A stretch of 64,000 nucleotides of DNA from Climacium dendroides (lineage: Eukaryota > Streptophyta > Bryopsida > Hypnales > Climaciaceae). The notes beneath the pieces are model-generated. The model had not been told where the DNA came from. It saw only the letters and a list, made by a program, of their open reading frames with translations, and did not search any database. The stretch spans positions 12,508,001 to 12,572,000 of the forward strand of contig OX467088.1 of the NCBI GenBank assembly GCA_950106755.1, given 5' to 3'. The translations under genes were made by a program, and so were the position numbers. The stretch's first letter is position 1. Every line of letters begins with the position of its first letter. This document shows, one piece after another, positions 12,469-23,880 of the stretch.

Positions 12469-13255
12469 GGGGCATTGCAAGAAACACTTGACATTTTTTC
12501 CCTTGTCCCCTTGGCCTTAAATAGGTGTTTTTTTGCTCATAACATTTGCATTGTATGTCCATTTTCTATAAAATTTGAAATGAAGGTATATGTGGTAGTT
12601 TGACATTTAAATTTTTAAATTTTATTTTACTAAAATTAATTGTCCAAAATTGGATGTCTACATTGGTCCTTTGGAAAGATTTTTGTACTATTTCCAATCC
12701 AAAAATGCAAATTTCAAGGTTAAAATTGGGATGATGGGGAATTTCATTAAAATGGCGATATTCCATGTGCCATTCCCACATTTTAGATTGGGCGGTTTGA
12801 AATCTAATAGTGTCTTAGATTTCAAACCGCCCGATCTAAACTATGGAATGTCAAAGTCATAGAATATGCGCCATTTTAATGAAATTTCCCATGATGGAAG
12901 TATTTCTACTAAAGTTGCACAAGTTTCTTCAAAGCTTTTCTAAAAATAGTAAAATTTTCACCTTCTACATGTACTCAAAATGCAAGAGAATACAATTTTT
13001 TCCCCCAAAGATGGAAATGGTTTCTATAAATCAAATTCCAAGCATATTTTTTATGATTTTTCTATCCTCTTTTTATGTGTATAACTTTTTTTTAAATTTT
13101 AGGCTTAAATTTTCACACATATTATTTGGAATGATTTACAAGTTATCCATATTTTATTTCATTATTAAAAAATTTATTCCAATAGTCATAGTATTCACAT
13201 TATTACGTTGTTTTTAGTAAAAAAAACAACTTACATGTGTTTCTTACAATGATCC
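12469..13255. mobile_element. TIR element with CATTGCAAGAAACAC ends, copy 1
   Basis: The left end GGGGCATTGCAAGAAACAC is mirrored by GTGTTTCTTACAATGATCCC. The body is collinear with 16421-17140, including a CTACMTTGGYCMTTT-like stretch and CAATTTTTTCYYCAAAGATG. It carries a nested MITE (12737-12890) absent from the second copy. A 124-codon hydrophobic, AT-rich ORF inside is probably chance. The superfamily is uncertain. Confidence 0.75.
12737..12890. mobile_element. Nested MITE with GGGAATTTCATTAAAATGG ends, copy 2
   Basis: The terminal inverted repeats are GGGAATTTCATTAAAATGGCG-like at both ends, and a central palindrome is built on ATTTCAAACCGCCCGATCTA. The 6-bp flanking duplication ATGATG is at 12731-12736 and 12891-12896. 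It is inserted inside the 12469-13255 element. Confidence 0.88.
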
Positions 13256-14299
13256 CGTCGTGTTTCTTTGTTCAGACATCATATTAAACATCTATTTTTG
13301 CACAATTGATTTTTTATGTGTTTTTTGACAATATATACTAAGAGTTTGAAGTTCTATCCATTAAATAAGATATTTTTAGAATGTTTACAATGTTCATGAC
13401 TAAGATTTATACATTCAAAGACATCAATTGAAAGACGAATTTTGTCTCCATGCATATTTGTTCTAAAATCACTCAAAACAATTCATAACAACAAAAGTCT
13501 CAAAGAATTGGTCCCTACCTTTGTTAGTCTATTTTTTTTTAAATATAAATTTAAATAGATGATAAATATGTACAAAAGTATATTTCAACCAATACAATCT
13601 ATGGTACTCTCTCAAGACTCCACATATTGATGGACATTGTGTTTTGCATTGTCCTAGGAATGGTATTGTTGTCTTGATGATATGGGTGCATGTTCAAAAA
13701 TGCATTAAGAAACAAAGGTTCATGCCAATTCCAAAGCTAATTCTCGCAAACACACTTTTGGAGTCTAATATCTTTGTAAAAATTTCCATTGCCAAAGTTT
13801 TGAGAATTGGAAACTAGATTTCAGAACTAGCTCAATTGGGCCTCATAGCATAGAATCTACGAAAACTACAAGGTTGACTATTTAAATAAGTTGATTTAAG
13901 AAACCAAAAGACATGACTATTGGAAGATGACGTTTGATAGCACTTTTAGATTTGGTTCTTAATTGAATGTAGGATGTAAGGTTTAAATCACTTAGATGTA
14001 GTTCAAGGTCCATTTGGTTCTATTTATGGATTTTCAAAATTTGATTTTCAATTCATTATGTATTTTTCTTTAGATTCAATTTGAATGTAATTTAAAATTT
14101 ATTTTGGAACTACCTTTAAATTGCTTTAGATCTCATTTTTACCCCTTATACTTGTAAATCACTTAGTGGTGATGGATTGTCTACCAACTAATGAGACCCC
14201 TCTTTGAATCTCGCTTTGAATCTTGTGACTTTTGATCTGGCTTGAAGTAATTGTAGGCTTGGTTTTAAAAACTAATCACAATTAGTTCCATTCAATACA

Positions 14300-14526
14300 C
14301 ACTATAAGAAAACCTTGTTTTAGGTGACATTCAAAAAAACAGCCGACGTCAAAGGGAACGAATTTTAGGTGATGTTGAAAAAAACAACCTGTATTTTTCA
14401 TGTCAATAATGATGTCCAATGGAACATTAATGGAGATAATTGTTGACAGAAAAACATAGGTTGTTTTCTTCAACGTCACCTAAAATCCGTTCCCTTAGAC
14501 ATCGAAAATTTTGGTTTCTTCTAGTG
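14300..14526. mobile_element. CACTA-type MITE, TSD ACA
   Basis: The ends are CACTATAAGAAAACC and GGTTTCTTCTAGTG. The subterminal inverted repeat TTTAGGTGA.GTTGAAAAAA is mirrored near 14460-14490. The target duplication ACA is at 14297-14299 and 14527-14529. The element is 227 bp. It lies directly upstream of the Z-ISO-derived pseudogene fragment, 2 bp from the site where a Stowaway-like MITE sits in the live locus. Confidence 0.9.
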
Positions 14527-14529
14527 ACA

Positions 14530-15165
14530 TATGAAAAGCAATTAGCCAAGCCCAATCACAAAATGCCACATCCCATACACTCATCTCTTCTAAAATCACC
14601 ATGAATCAACCCTACTACCAAACCAATGCATTGTGTATTTTCTCCCAAAGTTTTACCACTTTTTAACCCAGATGGTTGCATTAATACTCTCTTAAAGAAG
14701 ATATAGCGTTGGTGTGTGCGCTTTGCTCGTTGCCTAGAAGGCTACAACTTTTGCAAAGCAATGCATTGCAAAAACTTGCACTTCAAGAAAACAATGCAAA
14801 ATCCTGCTCTTTTGAATGTGAGTTTTAGTGACTTGTTGCATTTTGTGGTTGAATTTGTTCTTTGCAACACTTGATGAAAGGATATTAGGATACGTTTCTA
14901 GGGTTTGGAAATTGCAATCACAATGAATTTTTAAATTTACACTTGAGGATTAGGACTTGGCTCAAAGGGTGTCCAATTGCTTAGCCTCAAATTTGAAAAT
15001 GATAGTAGGATCTAAAATTGAATAGCTATTCAATTTGGGTCAATAATAAAGATGATGAATTATTGATACCAAATTTAGCCGAATGAAAATATTTATTTAG
15101 GTTTTGATCTTGATGGGTTTCAATATAGGTTTTTGAATATGTGCATTACTTGCAATTTGCATGGT
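14530..15165 (+). pseudogene. Decayed copy of Z-ISO 5' region (exon 1 plus part of intron 1)
   Basis: Collinear similarity to 40212-41160 starts at ATGAAAAGCAATTAGCC and runs through the exon 1 remnant (CTTTTGCAAAGCAATGCATT, ACTTGCACTTC) into intron 1 (AGCCGAATGAAA.TATTT, GCATGGTTT). The segment around the start codon (live 40340-40430) is mostly deleted. Many CpGs of the live copy appear as TG or CA. No exon 2-5 remnant follows. Only one copy of the 268-bp unit that is tandemly doubled in the live intron is present. Confidence 0.85.
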
Positions 15166-16320
15166 TTTATTATCTTTGTTTTAGAATTATGAATCTCTAA
15201 TTTTGTGAGCTTGTTTTATTTGATCTATGTCGTTAAGCCTTATAGTGTTAGTACAATTTGATATACATTCAAAAGTCTAAGGCGACATTGAACAAAGTGC
15301 ATTGTTTTCAACCCATGCATCTAGATTTGCTTAAAACTGCATGTAGATTTGATGATTTATAAAGGTATAAATTGCACAAAAGTATATATATTACATCCTT
15401 TTCAATACTAGAAATCTACAATAACCTAACAAGTTTAAATCTCATATAGTAATTTGTTGCTAAAATTTTAAATATTTATGACAAATTATTTCCAAATTTA
15501 CTTTTTCCATTAAATAAACATAAAATACAAAAAACACCTTTATAAATCTTCTATTTGGATTTGTTATGTGAAAATTATGGACAAACATGTTGTGGAGCAA
15601 TTAAAGTATTTATTTCATTCTGAGCTCAATTTTCACAATTTAAAAAAAAAAATTCACAAGGTTAAGATCTTTTGCTAGAAAAATCTCACCATTGAAATTA
15701 GTATATTTCAATTCCATCTTAGAGCTATTAACAATTTAGATTTTCCTTAAATCTTGAATTCACTTCTATTCAACAATTTTTTAATGAGTGAAAACTAAGT
15801 GCTGTTATTTTTATTTTTTTAGACATTGGACTTTCAATTCAATTTTTTAATCATATAAATTTATAAATTCAAATCAATAAAGCAAAAATTATAAATTATG
15901 AAGGTTCAAAGTCAAAAATTGTAGTTGAGCACTTGAGCAAGGTGCAGAAAAACTTGTTTCCTTCATTTTAAGTGCAAATATCTTGCAATCTACATGGTCA
16001 AAGTTTGTACAATTTCTTCTAGTCTAATATAAGATCCTATAGTTAGATATGCAAAAACAACATTTAAATTTTTTTTTTCTCTTTGCTATAAAATTGGCAA
16101 TGTTGAATGTTTTTTTTTTATGGAAATTAGGCTTTGGGACTTTGGGGGTTAAATTCCAATTCAAAACTTTGAAAAAGATAAAATATTCAAACAGTTACTA
16201 TAATTATAATCTTTATGAGTAAGAATACACATAATTTTACTTGTAGGTATTTATTTTTATTTTTTCTTTAAAAAACCCTATACATAGATAAATTACACAA
16301 TATCATTTTTTATTCTAATT
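15166..16320. other. AT-rich spacer without visible genes
   Basis: There are only short frames and homopolymer runs. The end of this stretch begins to resemble the inner edge of arm 1 in inverted orientation. Confidence 0.55.
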
Positions 16321-16420
16321 CATTTATTCATTTTCATTCAAATTTATAAATTTTAATAATATGAAATCTAATTGATGTAAATTTTAATTATCTATCACAC
16401 TTTTAAAAATCACAATAAAA

Positions 16421-17140
16421 GTAATTGCAAGAAACACTTTTCCTTTTTTTTTGGTCCTTTTTTACCTTGAACAACCATTTTTTTGTTCATAAATTTTGCA
16501 TAGTATTCCAATTTTACATTAAATTTGAAATAAAGTTACATGTGGTAATTTTAGACATTGACTAAATTTTATTTTTAAGAATTATTTTATTGCTTTTAAA
16601 CAACTATCAATTGAATGTCTACCTTGGCCATTTTTGAGGATTTTAGTACTATTTTTGACCCAAAAATGCATATTTGAAGCTTAGAATTGAAATATAAGGA
16701 CCTCTCCTAAAGCTACACAAACCTTCAAAGAAAGTGTTTAAGAAAAAAAAATTCCACCTTCCACATTATTTTGTTCAAAGTGCAATATCTTTGCATAAGT
16801 ATAAGATTACAATTTTTTCTTCAAAGATGAAAATTGTTGAGAAGGAAAACCTTCAATCTAAAAAAATAATTATTTTATTTTTTGAATTTTTGAATTATTT
16901 TCTAAACCCCCCCCATCAAAGTGTCCATTTGCTTAGCATTTTTCATCGTCCTTTTCTAGTGCAAAACTTTTATATATGAATTTTTCTAGGTACGAATTTT
17001 TAGAAACATATTATTTTCAATGCTTTAAAAAATATATTTATATATTATAATTAACTAATTTTTTTAATTCCAATAGTATATTACTCACAATATTAAATTG
17101 CTTTGGAGACAAAAATGGTAGGTGTTTCTTGCAACAACCC
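16421..17140. mobile_element. TIR element with TTGCAAGAAACAC ends, copy 2
   Basis: The ends are GTAATTGCAAGAAACAC and GTGTTTCTTGCAACAACCC. The body matches 12469-13255. Arm 1 has the unoccupied site near 10481, where AAAAATCACAATAA and the ATTGATTTTT stretch are contiguous in reverse complement. ATAA at both borders may be the remnant of a target duplication. Confidence 0.8.
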
Positions 17141-18155
17141 ATAAATTGATTTTTTTAGTGTAGATTTAAAAAATCAAAATTCAAAATTTATTTATATATA
17201 ATAAAATTTGAATCAATAAATTAAATAGGCTAAATTCAGCTTGATGGTGGTCCAATTGGTACTGATTTGACATGGAGATCATTGCCAAGGTATTTTCTAC
17301 AAAACAAAGAAAACAATTCTTTGGAAAAATTTCACACTATTTTTTATGTCTACTTCTATTTTGCTGAAAAATTTCAAATGAATTGAATTTTTCTAATCAA
17401 ATTGTATTCACTAATTAATTGAAAAATTGAAAAAAATAAAAATTATTTAAATTTTAATTTAGATATTTTCACACTAATAGGTAACACAATTCATGTAAAA
17501 AATATATTATATTGAAATTTGAATCTGATTTATATTAAAGTTAAATTGATCTCAAGAATGAATTTTACCATAAGGCAATGGAACTAATTCTTTAGGGGTT
17601 AATAGTACCCCAAAAGAATCCCATGTATTCTATATCAAAACAATCAATCATATGTTAATTTCTATGTTGATGATTTTCCATTGATTATCATGTTTTTGTA
17701 TCATTGACTCATTGCTACAACTATAAAAAATTAATCTCTATCCATATAATTATATATACAACAATACATTTAATTAAGAGCAAGATCAATTCAAATTTAC
17801 AAAAAGCAATAAATATTTTAATTCAATAATACTACATAGTAGATCTAAAATATAATTATATTTGACAATTAATATTGAATAGAAAGGTTGAGATTCCTAA
17901 GGAATCTTCTATTGCATATGTTTTTCTAACCTTTGGAATATCCAATGACAAAATTTAAAGCAATCATACATTCATGTGGTGATTACAATAGAAATTTACT
18001 TTAAAAACTTTCAAACTTATACTTGTATAATTGTACAGAATGATGCAAATTGATTTTCCTATACTAATAACATAAATTAGGATTATCACACCAATTGATT
18101 GAAAAATACTATAAGTTTTTACTCTTGATGTGCATACTTAAATATCAATACTACT

Positions 18156-18957
18156 AGACGTGTGCCTTGTACCATTGTCACACCCAAAATAAAAATGAAA
18201 ATAATTTTTAAAACTTTTAATTCATTAAAACTTTTAAATTCAATAAGTTTCACATTGTAGTGTGAAAATTTGTGTTTTTGGTATTAGGAATAGAAAACTC
18301 TATGCACAAAGGAGTGCAAAGGCTTTGTTTTGTGGCATTTGGAACTAATATACAAAAGTTACAATTTTTCCAAAATAAAAGATAATTGAATTGAATTTTT
18401 AATTTAAAAAATCCATAACTTTCATATTATAGGTCCAAATGCTACAAAATTGGCATAACTAGAAAGCTTTGGGCACAAAGGAGAACAAAGGGTTGGTTTT
18501 GTGGCATTTAAACATGTATGTAATATAAAAGTTATGATTTTTTCAAAATAAAAGGTAATTTAATTCTATTTTTAAATTCATAAAAAATTTGAAATTCAAT
18601 AATTTTCACATTGTTGGTCCAAATACCCCAAAACAAAGCCCATGTACACACACCTTGCGAAGAGTTTTCCAATGGTTGGTTTTTTAGATCTCAATATATG
18701 AAACAAAACAAAACAAATGGGAAATTTTGTTAAAGTGGTAGTATTTTGTATACCATATTTAGTATCTAAATAGTAAAACTGTAAAAGTGCCCACTAGAAC
18801 AAATATAGATTTCAAAAATCTAAAACTAGTATGGATTTTAGACCACGCAGTCTAAAACCATAAAAGTGTCTTTTAGAGCAAATTTAGATTTTAAACTACC
18901 TAGAATGGCACTTTCTTAATAAAATTTTCCATACAATCTAACTTAAGGACTAGAATA
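18156..18957. mobile_element. ~0.8-kb insertion present only in arm 2
   Basis: Sequence matching arm 1 stops at CAATACTACT and resumes at AATAGATTCAAAAGGG; in arm 1 these are contiguous near 9040 on the complement. ACTAG occurs at both borders and could be a target duplication. The insert contains imperfect direct repeats of about 170 bp (around 18230, 18400 and 18560, each with a TTTGTGGCATTT-like word) and a nested MITE. The class is unknown. Confidence 0.6.
18719..18930. mobile_element. MITE with GGGAAATTTTGTTAAAGTGG ends, copy 3
   Basis: The left end GGGAAATTTTGTTAAAGTGG is mirrored by CACTTTCTTAATAAAATTTTCC. It is a more decayed relative of 9738-9928 and 12737-12890. It is nested in the arm 2-specific insertion. 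Confidence 0.65.
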
Positions 18958-19061
18958 GATTCAAAAGGGATCTCTATGAACATAGTTGATAAAAATATTA
19001 TTAAGAGTGAAACTTATGGCATTTTAAAATCAATGAGGGCGGTTCACACTAAATTTCATTA

Positions 19062-19439
19062 AGGTATAAACACCCAAAACCGCACTTGTACCTATTCTTT
19101 GTTCTTAGACTCACCCACTTATGTCCCTAAACTTTGAATCTTTCACACGCTTAATATTGATTGGCCAACACATTCAATGGACACATATTTGACTGTGATT
19201 TGTTGACAGTTTCTTTTTGCAGGGGTCAATTATGGAGGCACCTACGGGGCAATTTTAGTGGTCTAGACAGCCAACACTTTGAAAAATCATAGAAATTACA
19301 TACAATGTCCAAAAAATCTATTTCTTTTTTTAATGTTCATGATTTTCACTTGCATATACTACAAAAATATTATTTTTAGAAAAATGTGCCTCCAACTATG
19401 CTGAGTTGCCTAAAGTAACGATTGTGGGTGTTTCTACCT
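19062..19439. mobile_element. TIR element with AGGTAKAAACACCC ends, TA duplication
   Basis: The ends AGGTATAAACACCCAAAACCG and its mirror of AGGTAGAAACACCCACAATCG differ at four positions. TA flanks both sides (19060-19061 and 19440-19441). Arm 1 keeps the empty site in the flank near 8930 (complement CATTATTAGTGTAG). It inserted about 100 bp upstream of the candidate TATA of paralog B. There is no ORF. TA duplication suggests Tc1/mariner-like mobilisation. Confidence 0.85.
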
Positions 19440-19542
19440 TACTAGTGTAGTAAGGTAGAGAACTGTCACGCCCATCACCAGTTGTGACCGCACCGCGAGA
19501 TTCATGCATCGAGAAGCCCGTGTTTCCCGCCCAAGACCGTGG

Positions 19543-19548
19543 TATAAG
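19543..19548 (+). promoter_or_regulatory. Candidate TATA box of paralog B
   Basis: TATAAG in the context GTGGTATAAGAA is conserved with arm 1. It lies about 180 bp upstream of the 5'UTR donor at 19724/19725. Confidence 0.4.
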
Positions 19549-19615
19549 AAAGCCGGTTGACTGTGTGGATTTCCACCCAGTCGTCATATGCTGATCGCCA
19601 GCTCTTGCCAAACTC

Positions 19616-19669
19616 ATGCTTGCAGCGCCTTCTCGCTCTTCTCGCCATTGCCTCCAACTCTGTAGCTAG
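19616..19669 (+). promoter_or_regulatory. Conserved 17-codon uORF in the 5'UTR of paralog B
   Basis: The uORF encodes MLAAPSRSSRHCLQLCS and ends TAG. It lies in the inferred first exon, before a 572-bp 5'UTR intron (19725-20296, GT-AG). It matches the arm 1 uORF except for Ser to Cys at residue 16. An extra overlapping ATG at 19588 opens a second, 25-codon uORF that arm 1 lacks at its start (ATTTG instead of ATATG). Confidence 0.55.
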
Positions 19670-20317
19670 CTCGCATTCAGTTTGCTCGCAGATTTGCGCG
19701 CAACCACGTCTGCAACAGCTCCAGGTGAGTTTGCTTTTCATTTCCCTTTCAACTCTGCGTACCCATACCCAGATTGATTGATGCGGCGTAGTTAGGTTAA
19801 CTAGCTTTGTGTTCCATTCTTTCTGTACCCTGCATCTGCAGACTGATCGATGGTGTTCGCAATGAAGTCGTGATCGATCAAGCAACTACAGTAGCTTTCG
19901 ACGATCCTTGGGATTCGTGCGCTTGTTTGGATGGGATCGGTGAACTTGCAATTTGGTAGCCAGCTCTTCCAGTTGAAACTGGTGACGTAGTTGTGGCTGA
20001 GGGGTCCTGCTTTTTGCGGCGTACCGTTGTGAATTTTCAATGAGTTTCGATCTTGCAATAGTCTGCCTGTTGAAGTTTCGTCCAGTATCGTCACGTATAT
20101 ACGAGCCTAGCTAGATGGTCACAACACTGCGAATCTTGGTGCTGTACGTACAGTATGTCATAGGAGGTGTTACTTGGAAAGTCTCAATGTGGAATTGAAA
20201 ACGAAGATGATTGTTTGGAGTTGATTTACTGTAGTGGTTTGATTGCGTCTGCTTTGGGGTTGTAGTTTTAATTGATGTGCTGTTGGTGCTGTGCAGGTCA
20301 GATCCGCGCACAGGAGA

Positions 20318-22785
20318 ATGAGGATCAGAAAGCCGCGTGGTCGGAGCGAACAGCCTTCGCTTCAACCTTTGCTTCAGTCGGCGCAAGGAAGTGAAGAGCA
20401 TGAAGATGAGGTTGATATGAGAGATGCCGAGCTCGCAATTTACTTTTCGCATGCAGCATGGGACCAGTATGATGCTCAGCGGAACACGACCGCACCGTCG
20501 ATGGAGTCAGAGGAGTTGCCGGATATGGAGACTGATAAAGAGGTGGCGGTCTGGTCTGTGAATCCGTTCCTGCAGGGCGAAGATGGCGAAGCGCATGTGA
20601 CTTCCATGGCCGTTTCACTTGAGGTACCTTTTCTAATTTATTAGTTAACTTTCCTTCTTAATTTCTGTGTAAGTTGCTCAATGAAGGAAACATTGTACTT
20701 CTCCCGGCGGTTCTTTCACAATTCCGTTTTGCTTTGTAAACAGACGTACATGCTTTGATTTGAATTTTCTACAGGGATGAGTCGGTAGACCTACCATGAA
20801 GTGGAAATTATGTACTTTCTGAGTCTACAGACGTTTACATGTTCTCGGATAAGTATTCTAAGTATTCCGCTATTGCTTGCATGATCAGTACGCCCATCCC
20901 CAGAATTAGGGTTCGTTGCCGGACATACTCACGTAAAATTAGCGAATTGCTGTCGCCAGAGATAGGAACGGGAATTGTTGTTGCTTGAGATAGGGAACCG
21001 GGTTCTGTTTTGCAGGTTAACGAAGACGTGGGAATTGAAAATCAGGGTGAAGAATCGGAGGAGTTGACGGGTCTAGCGATACTATCAGTAATTACAATTG
21101 GAGTAGGTGCAAGCTACCTACATCCTCTGCTGATAAAAGAAAGCAAATCAGACCTCGAGTTTCCATCCTGCCTTGACCCTTCTAAAGCACCGGAAGGCTC
21201 GTTGCTGCACGCATTGTATTGGCAGCTGATGGGTGCTGGTAGTCACGGCATCACAGTGCGAGAGCTTTTCAAATGCTTTCAGGAGTTGGCACAGGTGTTG
21301 AGCTTCGGACATGACTGGAAGGTGCAATTCTGGTGGCACTTGAAGACCAACCCATACTTTTGCATAGCGCGGGAATACAACTACCTTGCGTGCAACCACC
21401 AACTTGAGGTGCAACAACCCAAGAGCTGCCCTGCAAACATTGCAAGTACTTCACGTCGTTATGGGGCATCCTCGAGCAAAACCGTTCTATCCAGTCAGCA
21501 TTCAACTCCAGCAACAGTGCAGACCGGCCTCTCGGTGGATACACATGAAGGTACACAAGATCGAGTTCCTTGAATTCCTCGCATGTGTGCACGTTGCAAA
21601 CATTAAACCCTAACTCTCAATTAGACCATACTGTACCCACTACGTTCGACATGAGTTGACAGAAGCTTTGTTTTGTTACTTGACATCCCAGGAGTCTTCC
21701 AAACTTGGAGGAAAGCGTTTCAGAAGCCGATTGCAGCGATATCCAAGCAGGCGACGGAGTTTGAAGAGATGCACCAGAGCATGGGCGACATGCAAATGCT
21801 TTCTTTGGTTGCAGATCGAACAGATTCACAACTGGTCTCACATGGGCCACCCTTGGAAGCAAGCAGGAAGCGGAAATCTCCTTCATCACACAATGAGAAG
21901 TTTGCTCACCATGGTTATCCCATTCCAGGTGGCTTGCAGGTAACTCAGGCTGAAATCCTCGCCGCGACGGAAGTACAGACGGACCAAAGGTGCGTCTTCC
22001 TCAAAGACGATACGGGGAACTTGCGGTATTGCATGATGGCGATGGCAGATGATATCCTTTGCAACTACCACAGGAGCTTACAAGGACTAGACAATGGCAA
22101 AACCTCGGTCTCTCCAAATCTAGGCAGCCCAAAGTACTTGACAACATTCAAACCTTGGATCGCTCCAAAGGCGGACGTCCAAACTAGGGTACAGTACGGC
22201 CACCGCCCCAATTCCAAAGATGGCACCAGAAGTTTGCAGTGCAGCAGGATTGCCACTAAGGGCCACAGGCTTTGTGAGAATCGTGAACCCGCAGATGCAC
22301 AACAGGGGAACCAAGCTGCAACGGGTTTTCAACACAACCACGACTCCAGCATTGTGGGCTTGCCAGAAAGTTACACAAACCTCGATCTATCTTCGCTTTC
22401 ACTTCATCCCAAATCGGCTACAATCTCTCCTCCAATCGCTCGGGATGACACTCCTAGCCATACTCAAGCTGCAAAGAACGTCCAAAAACCTTCCACAGGG
22501 GTTTCAAACCTCGACGATGACTCAGATGGAGAGCAATTGCAGCAGCAGATGCCCAAGAATGTGCCCAAGAGACATCATGTTGCAGCTAGAAAGACTGCTC
22601 CAAATGTGGGTGCCTTGAAATCTCAACGCCCTGTAGTCCAGATACCAACCATTGCTCCTCTGCCTCCGCCCAATGTGGGTGCCGTGAACTCTAAACGCCC
22701 TGTAATCCAGATACCAACAATCGCTCCTCTGCCTCCGCCCAATGGAATTCGAAGAAAAACTCCAGTGAAGAATCGAGATCTCTGA
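20318..22785 (+). CDS. WRC-motif nuclear-type protein, paralog B (3 coding exons, 644 aa)
   Basis: I infer exons at 20318-20623, 21016-21550 and 21692-22785. The introns are GT-AG with phases 0 and 1, as in paralog A, and the 1935-nt total is in frame. The sequence is collinear with paralog A throughout. Differences are a single acidic repeat unit instead of three; a changed WRC core in which the Trp and first Cys of WRC are Leu and Tyr, leaving Cys381, Cys394, Cys404 and His407 (C-x12-C-x9-C-x2-H); a second Cys motif whose distal ligand is lost; a deleted basic stretch; and a duplicated 23-residue Pro-rich block near the C-terminus. The RKRK patch is at 339-342. The frame is fully open, so the gene may be expressed, but zinc binding could be altered. 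Function is unknown; DNA or chromatin binding is inferred from the WRC family only. Confidence 0.72.
22603..22740 (+). repeat. 69-bp coding tandem duplication in paralog B
   Basis: Two 69-bp units each encode a 23-residue block beginning NVGA and ending IAPLPPP. Paralog A has one unit (5040-5110 region). The duplication is in frame and private to paralog B. Confidence 0.92.
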
Positions 22786-23122
22786 AGAACCGACTTCAGT
22801 GAAATTGAGGGACTTCCGTGAAGAATTGAGCGAGCTTCAGCTGCATTCTTCGGTTTCCCAATGAGGATGTGGAGCTTTCAGCTTTGAGTACTGTTTTTTC
22901 AAGGGGACAATCCTGCCATTCTTAGCCCATGCAAATAGAAGTATCGGGGTTCTTCGGGAACTGCATGGGTTAGTCACGAGGTGCTTTGAGCGATCATTTG
23001 AGAAGTATTAGCAAGCTTGGGAACTTGTGTTAGACCCCTTGAAATGTTTTCTAGTTCTAAAGTTTTTAAAGAAAATGGATGTTGGTAAATCATTCTATGT
23101 TGCAGGTTGTTTTCAACTTTTG

Positions 23123-23880
23123 GAATTCCTCAAGTTTAGGGTTCCATTAGGTTCTAAAAGTGTTCCTATTTATGCTTGTTAGATTACTTTTGGTATTACA
23201 GGGAATAGCACAGTAAGTACATTAATGTTGTATGTATTTCTTTATTAGAGAACACTTTTAGAGCTTGAACTCTTTTAGAATCGGCTACTTTAGTTGAGAT
23301 GGATGTAGCTTATTGGTCTCCTACTAAATATGGTTCCATTTAACTTAAAAGGACAACTAAGTATGTAGATAGGAATGTGGACAAGCCTATGTAGTTCACA
23401 CAAACTGCAAAAGGATGATTCTTTGTTTAGATCCTATTTAACAATGTTTTGAATTGCCGCATACTTGTGAACTATATTATGGTTACTTTGCAATTCCTGG
23501 AGTTTAGGGTTCTGGAAGGTTCTAAAAGTGTCCCTATTTATGCTTGTTAGATCACTTTTGGTATTACAAGGAATAGTACAGTAAGTACATTAATGTTGTA
23601 TGTATTTCTTTATTAGAGAACGCTTTTAGAGCTTGAACTTTTTTAGAATCGACTACTTTAGTTGAGATGGATGTAGCGCGCTTGTTGGCCTTGGTTCATA
23701 AAGAATGTTGTTCACCCACTAAATATGATTTCATTTAACTTAAAAGGACAACTAAGTATATAGATAGGTATGTGGACAAGCCTATGTAGTTCACACAAAC
23801 TGCAAAAGGATGATTCCCTGTTTTCATCCTATTTAACAGTGTTTTGAATTGCCATGTACTTGTGAACTATATTATGGTTT
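23123..23880 (+). repeat. ~375-bp tandem duplication in the 3' flank of paralog B
   Basis: The stretch from GGAATTCCTCAAGTTTAGGG to the CTATATTATGGTT word near 23485 repeats from about 23497 to 23880 with point differences and a small insertion (GTTGGCCTTGGTTCATAAAG). Arm 1 has only one unit (4310-4690), so the duplication happened after the arms separated. Confidence 0.9.

Noticed and set aside
12843..13217. 124-codon hydrophobic ORF
   Set aside because: It lies inside a TIR element and starts within the nested MITE. It is Phe/Ile/Lys-rich as expected from AT-rich DNA and is not kept in the second copy.
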